Positions 21,695 to 22,273 of a DNA stretch of 22,273 bases are shown piece after piece. This DNA comes from Acetobacteraceae bacterium. GTDB lineage: Bacteria; Pseudomonadota; Alphaproteobacteria; Zavarziniales; Zavarziniaceae. The stretch is from contig CANCOY010000064.1 of NCBI GenBank assembly GCA_947379865.1, positions 1-22,273 on the forward strand. Reading direction: 5' to 3'. Within the stretch, counting starts at the first letter, position 1. Each line of letters starts with the position of its first letter. Both the position numbers and the translations under genes were made by a program. Below the pieces are notes generated by a model. That model was not told the origin of the DNA. It was given only the letters and a program-made list of their open reading frames with translations, and ran no database searches.

Positions 21695-21711
21695 CCGGAA
21701 GGCGTTTCCGG
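21695..21711 (+). terminator. Hairpin after the NlpC/P60 gene
   Basis: CCGGAA and TTCCGG form a six-base stem with a five-base loop, 14 bases past the stop at 21680. No T-run follows, so it may be a weak terminator before the lipoprotein gene. Confidence 0.4.
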
Positions 21712-21743
21712 GCGTATCAACAACATAGCAAGACGAGGGTGAG

Positions 21744-22273
21744 ATGCGCTTTCTGGGTCTGGTTGCGGGCGTGCTTCTCCTGGCTGTATCGGGGTGCCGG
21801 TCGATGAAGATTGAAGATTTCAAAGGGGCTGAGCCAAAGCTTGCCCTTGAGGAGTACTTTGTTGGTGAAACCCGGGCCTGGGGCATGTTCGAGGACCTGT
21901 TCGGCAATCTGCGCCGCCAGTTCGTGGTGGACATCACCGGCACGTTTGACGGCAAGACCCTGACCCTGGACGAGCGCTTTGTTTACAACGATGGCGAGCA
22001 CCAGCGCCGCGTCTGGCGCATCGTGCGCACCGGTCCTGAGACCTATGAGGGCCGGGCGGATGACATCATCGGGGTGGCAGAGGGCCGCTTGTCGGGCAAT
22101 GCCCTGACCTGGTCCTATCAGATGGACCTGCCCATCGGCGGGCGGCCCTGGCGTGTCAGCTTCGACGACTGGATGTTCCTGCAGCCAGGCGGCGCCATGC
22201 TGAACAAGGCTGATATCTCAAAGCTTGGCGTGCGCCTTGGCACCGTCTCCATCTTCTTCGTCCGCCCCGGCGC
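21744..22273 (+). CDS. DUF3833-like lipoprotein, 3' end cut by the window
   Basis: The frame is open to the window end; about 176 residues are visible. A short signal peptide ends in the lipobox V-S-G-C18, so it should be a lipoprotein anchored in the outer or inner membrane. The rest resembles the DUF3833 family: L-E-E-Y-F, G-M-F-E-D-L-F-G, R-R-Q-F-V-V-D-I-T-G-T-F, L-D-E-R-F-V-Y-N-D-G, W-R-I-V and L-P-I-G-G-R-P-W-R-V-S-F-D-D-W. The molecular function of the family is not known to me. GAGGGTGAG before ATG 21744 supports the start. It lies 63 bases after the NlpC/P60 gene on the same strand and may share its transcript. Confidence 0.8.
   Translation, partial: MRFLGLVAGVLLLAVSGCRSMKIEDFKGAEPKLALEEYFVGETRAWGMFEDLFGNLRRQFVVDITGTFDGKTLTLDERFVYNDGEHQRRVWRIVRTGPETYEGRADDIIGVAEGRLSGNALTWSYQMDLPIGGRPWRVSFDDWMFLQPGGAMLNKADISKLGVRLGTVSIFFVRPG

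Noticed and set aside
1..22273. Mobile element or genomic island borders
   Set aside because: I saw no transposase, integrase, tRNA gene, terminal inverted repeats or target duplications. The only compositional change noticed is the short AT-richer stretch before 2524.

Overview
The window looks like chromosomal DNA of a GC-rich alphaproteobacterium. The base composition, the PspF/PspABC set, the TAXI-type binding protein and CtrA-like TTAA-N7-TTAA half sites all fit, but I cannot name the genus. I see no RNA genes, insertion sequences, integrases or CRISPR arrays. Both edges cut a gene: the 3' end of a short-chain dehydrogenase on the left and a DUF3833-type lipoprotein on the right.

Layout. 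(1) 262-2137, minus strand: four tandem paralogous small secreted proteins with four conserved cysteines. Two have near-identical leaders, and there is a relic of a further copy. (2) 2524-7544, plus strand: a tightly coupled five-gene signalling operon. It encodes a degenerate GHKL-like switch ATPase, a STAS-like/methyltransferase fusion, a membrane sensor with HAMP and PP2C phosphatase, an intact switch ATPase and a stand-alone STAS-like protein. A class III nucleotide cyclase (7627-8559) converges on it across a duplicated hairpin. (3) 8680-14720: a metabolic block with two acetoacetate-decarboxylase-like genes (one lacking the catalytic Lys and Glu), an SDR with Phe in place of the catalytic Tyr, an amidohydrolase, a carboxymuconolactone-decarboxylase-like protein, an NTF2-like protein and an MFS transporter. 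(4) 14769-17401: the phage-shock locus, pspF divergent from pspABC, with a consensus sigma-54 promoter. (5) 17477-22273: an orphan TAXI binding protein, a glutathione transferase, an M17 aminopeptidase coupled to an NlpC/P60 hydrolase, and the lipoprotein.

How the genes may work together. The signalling block is the most interesting part. The sensor phosphatase, switch kinase and STAS-like protein mirror the Pseudomonas SiaA-SiaB-SiaC module, which controls the diguanylate cyclase SiaD. Here a K/T-type (class IIIb-like) cyclase occupies the neighbouring position, so a partner switch controlling cAMP is a reasonable hypothesis. The operon also carries a second ATPase/STAS pair in which both halves have lost their phosphotransfer residues, and the second STAS-like domain is fused to a methyltransferase. 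This looks like a phosphorylation-blind branch grafted onto a normal switch. The psp locus is a standard membrane-stress response. The metabolic block looks catabolic, but I cannot deduce its substrate.

All identifications come from reading motifs by eye. No database or structure search was run.
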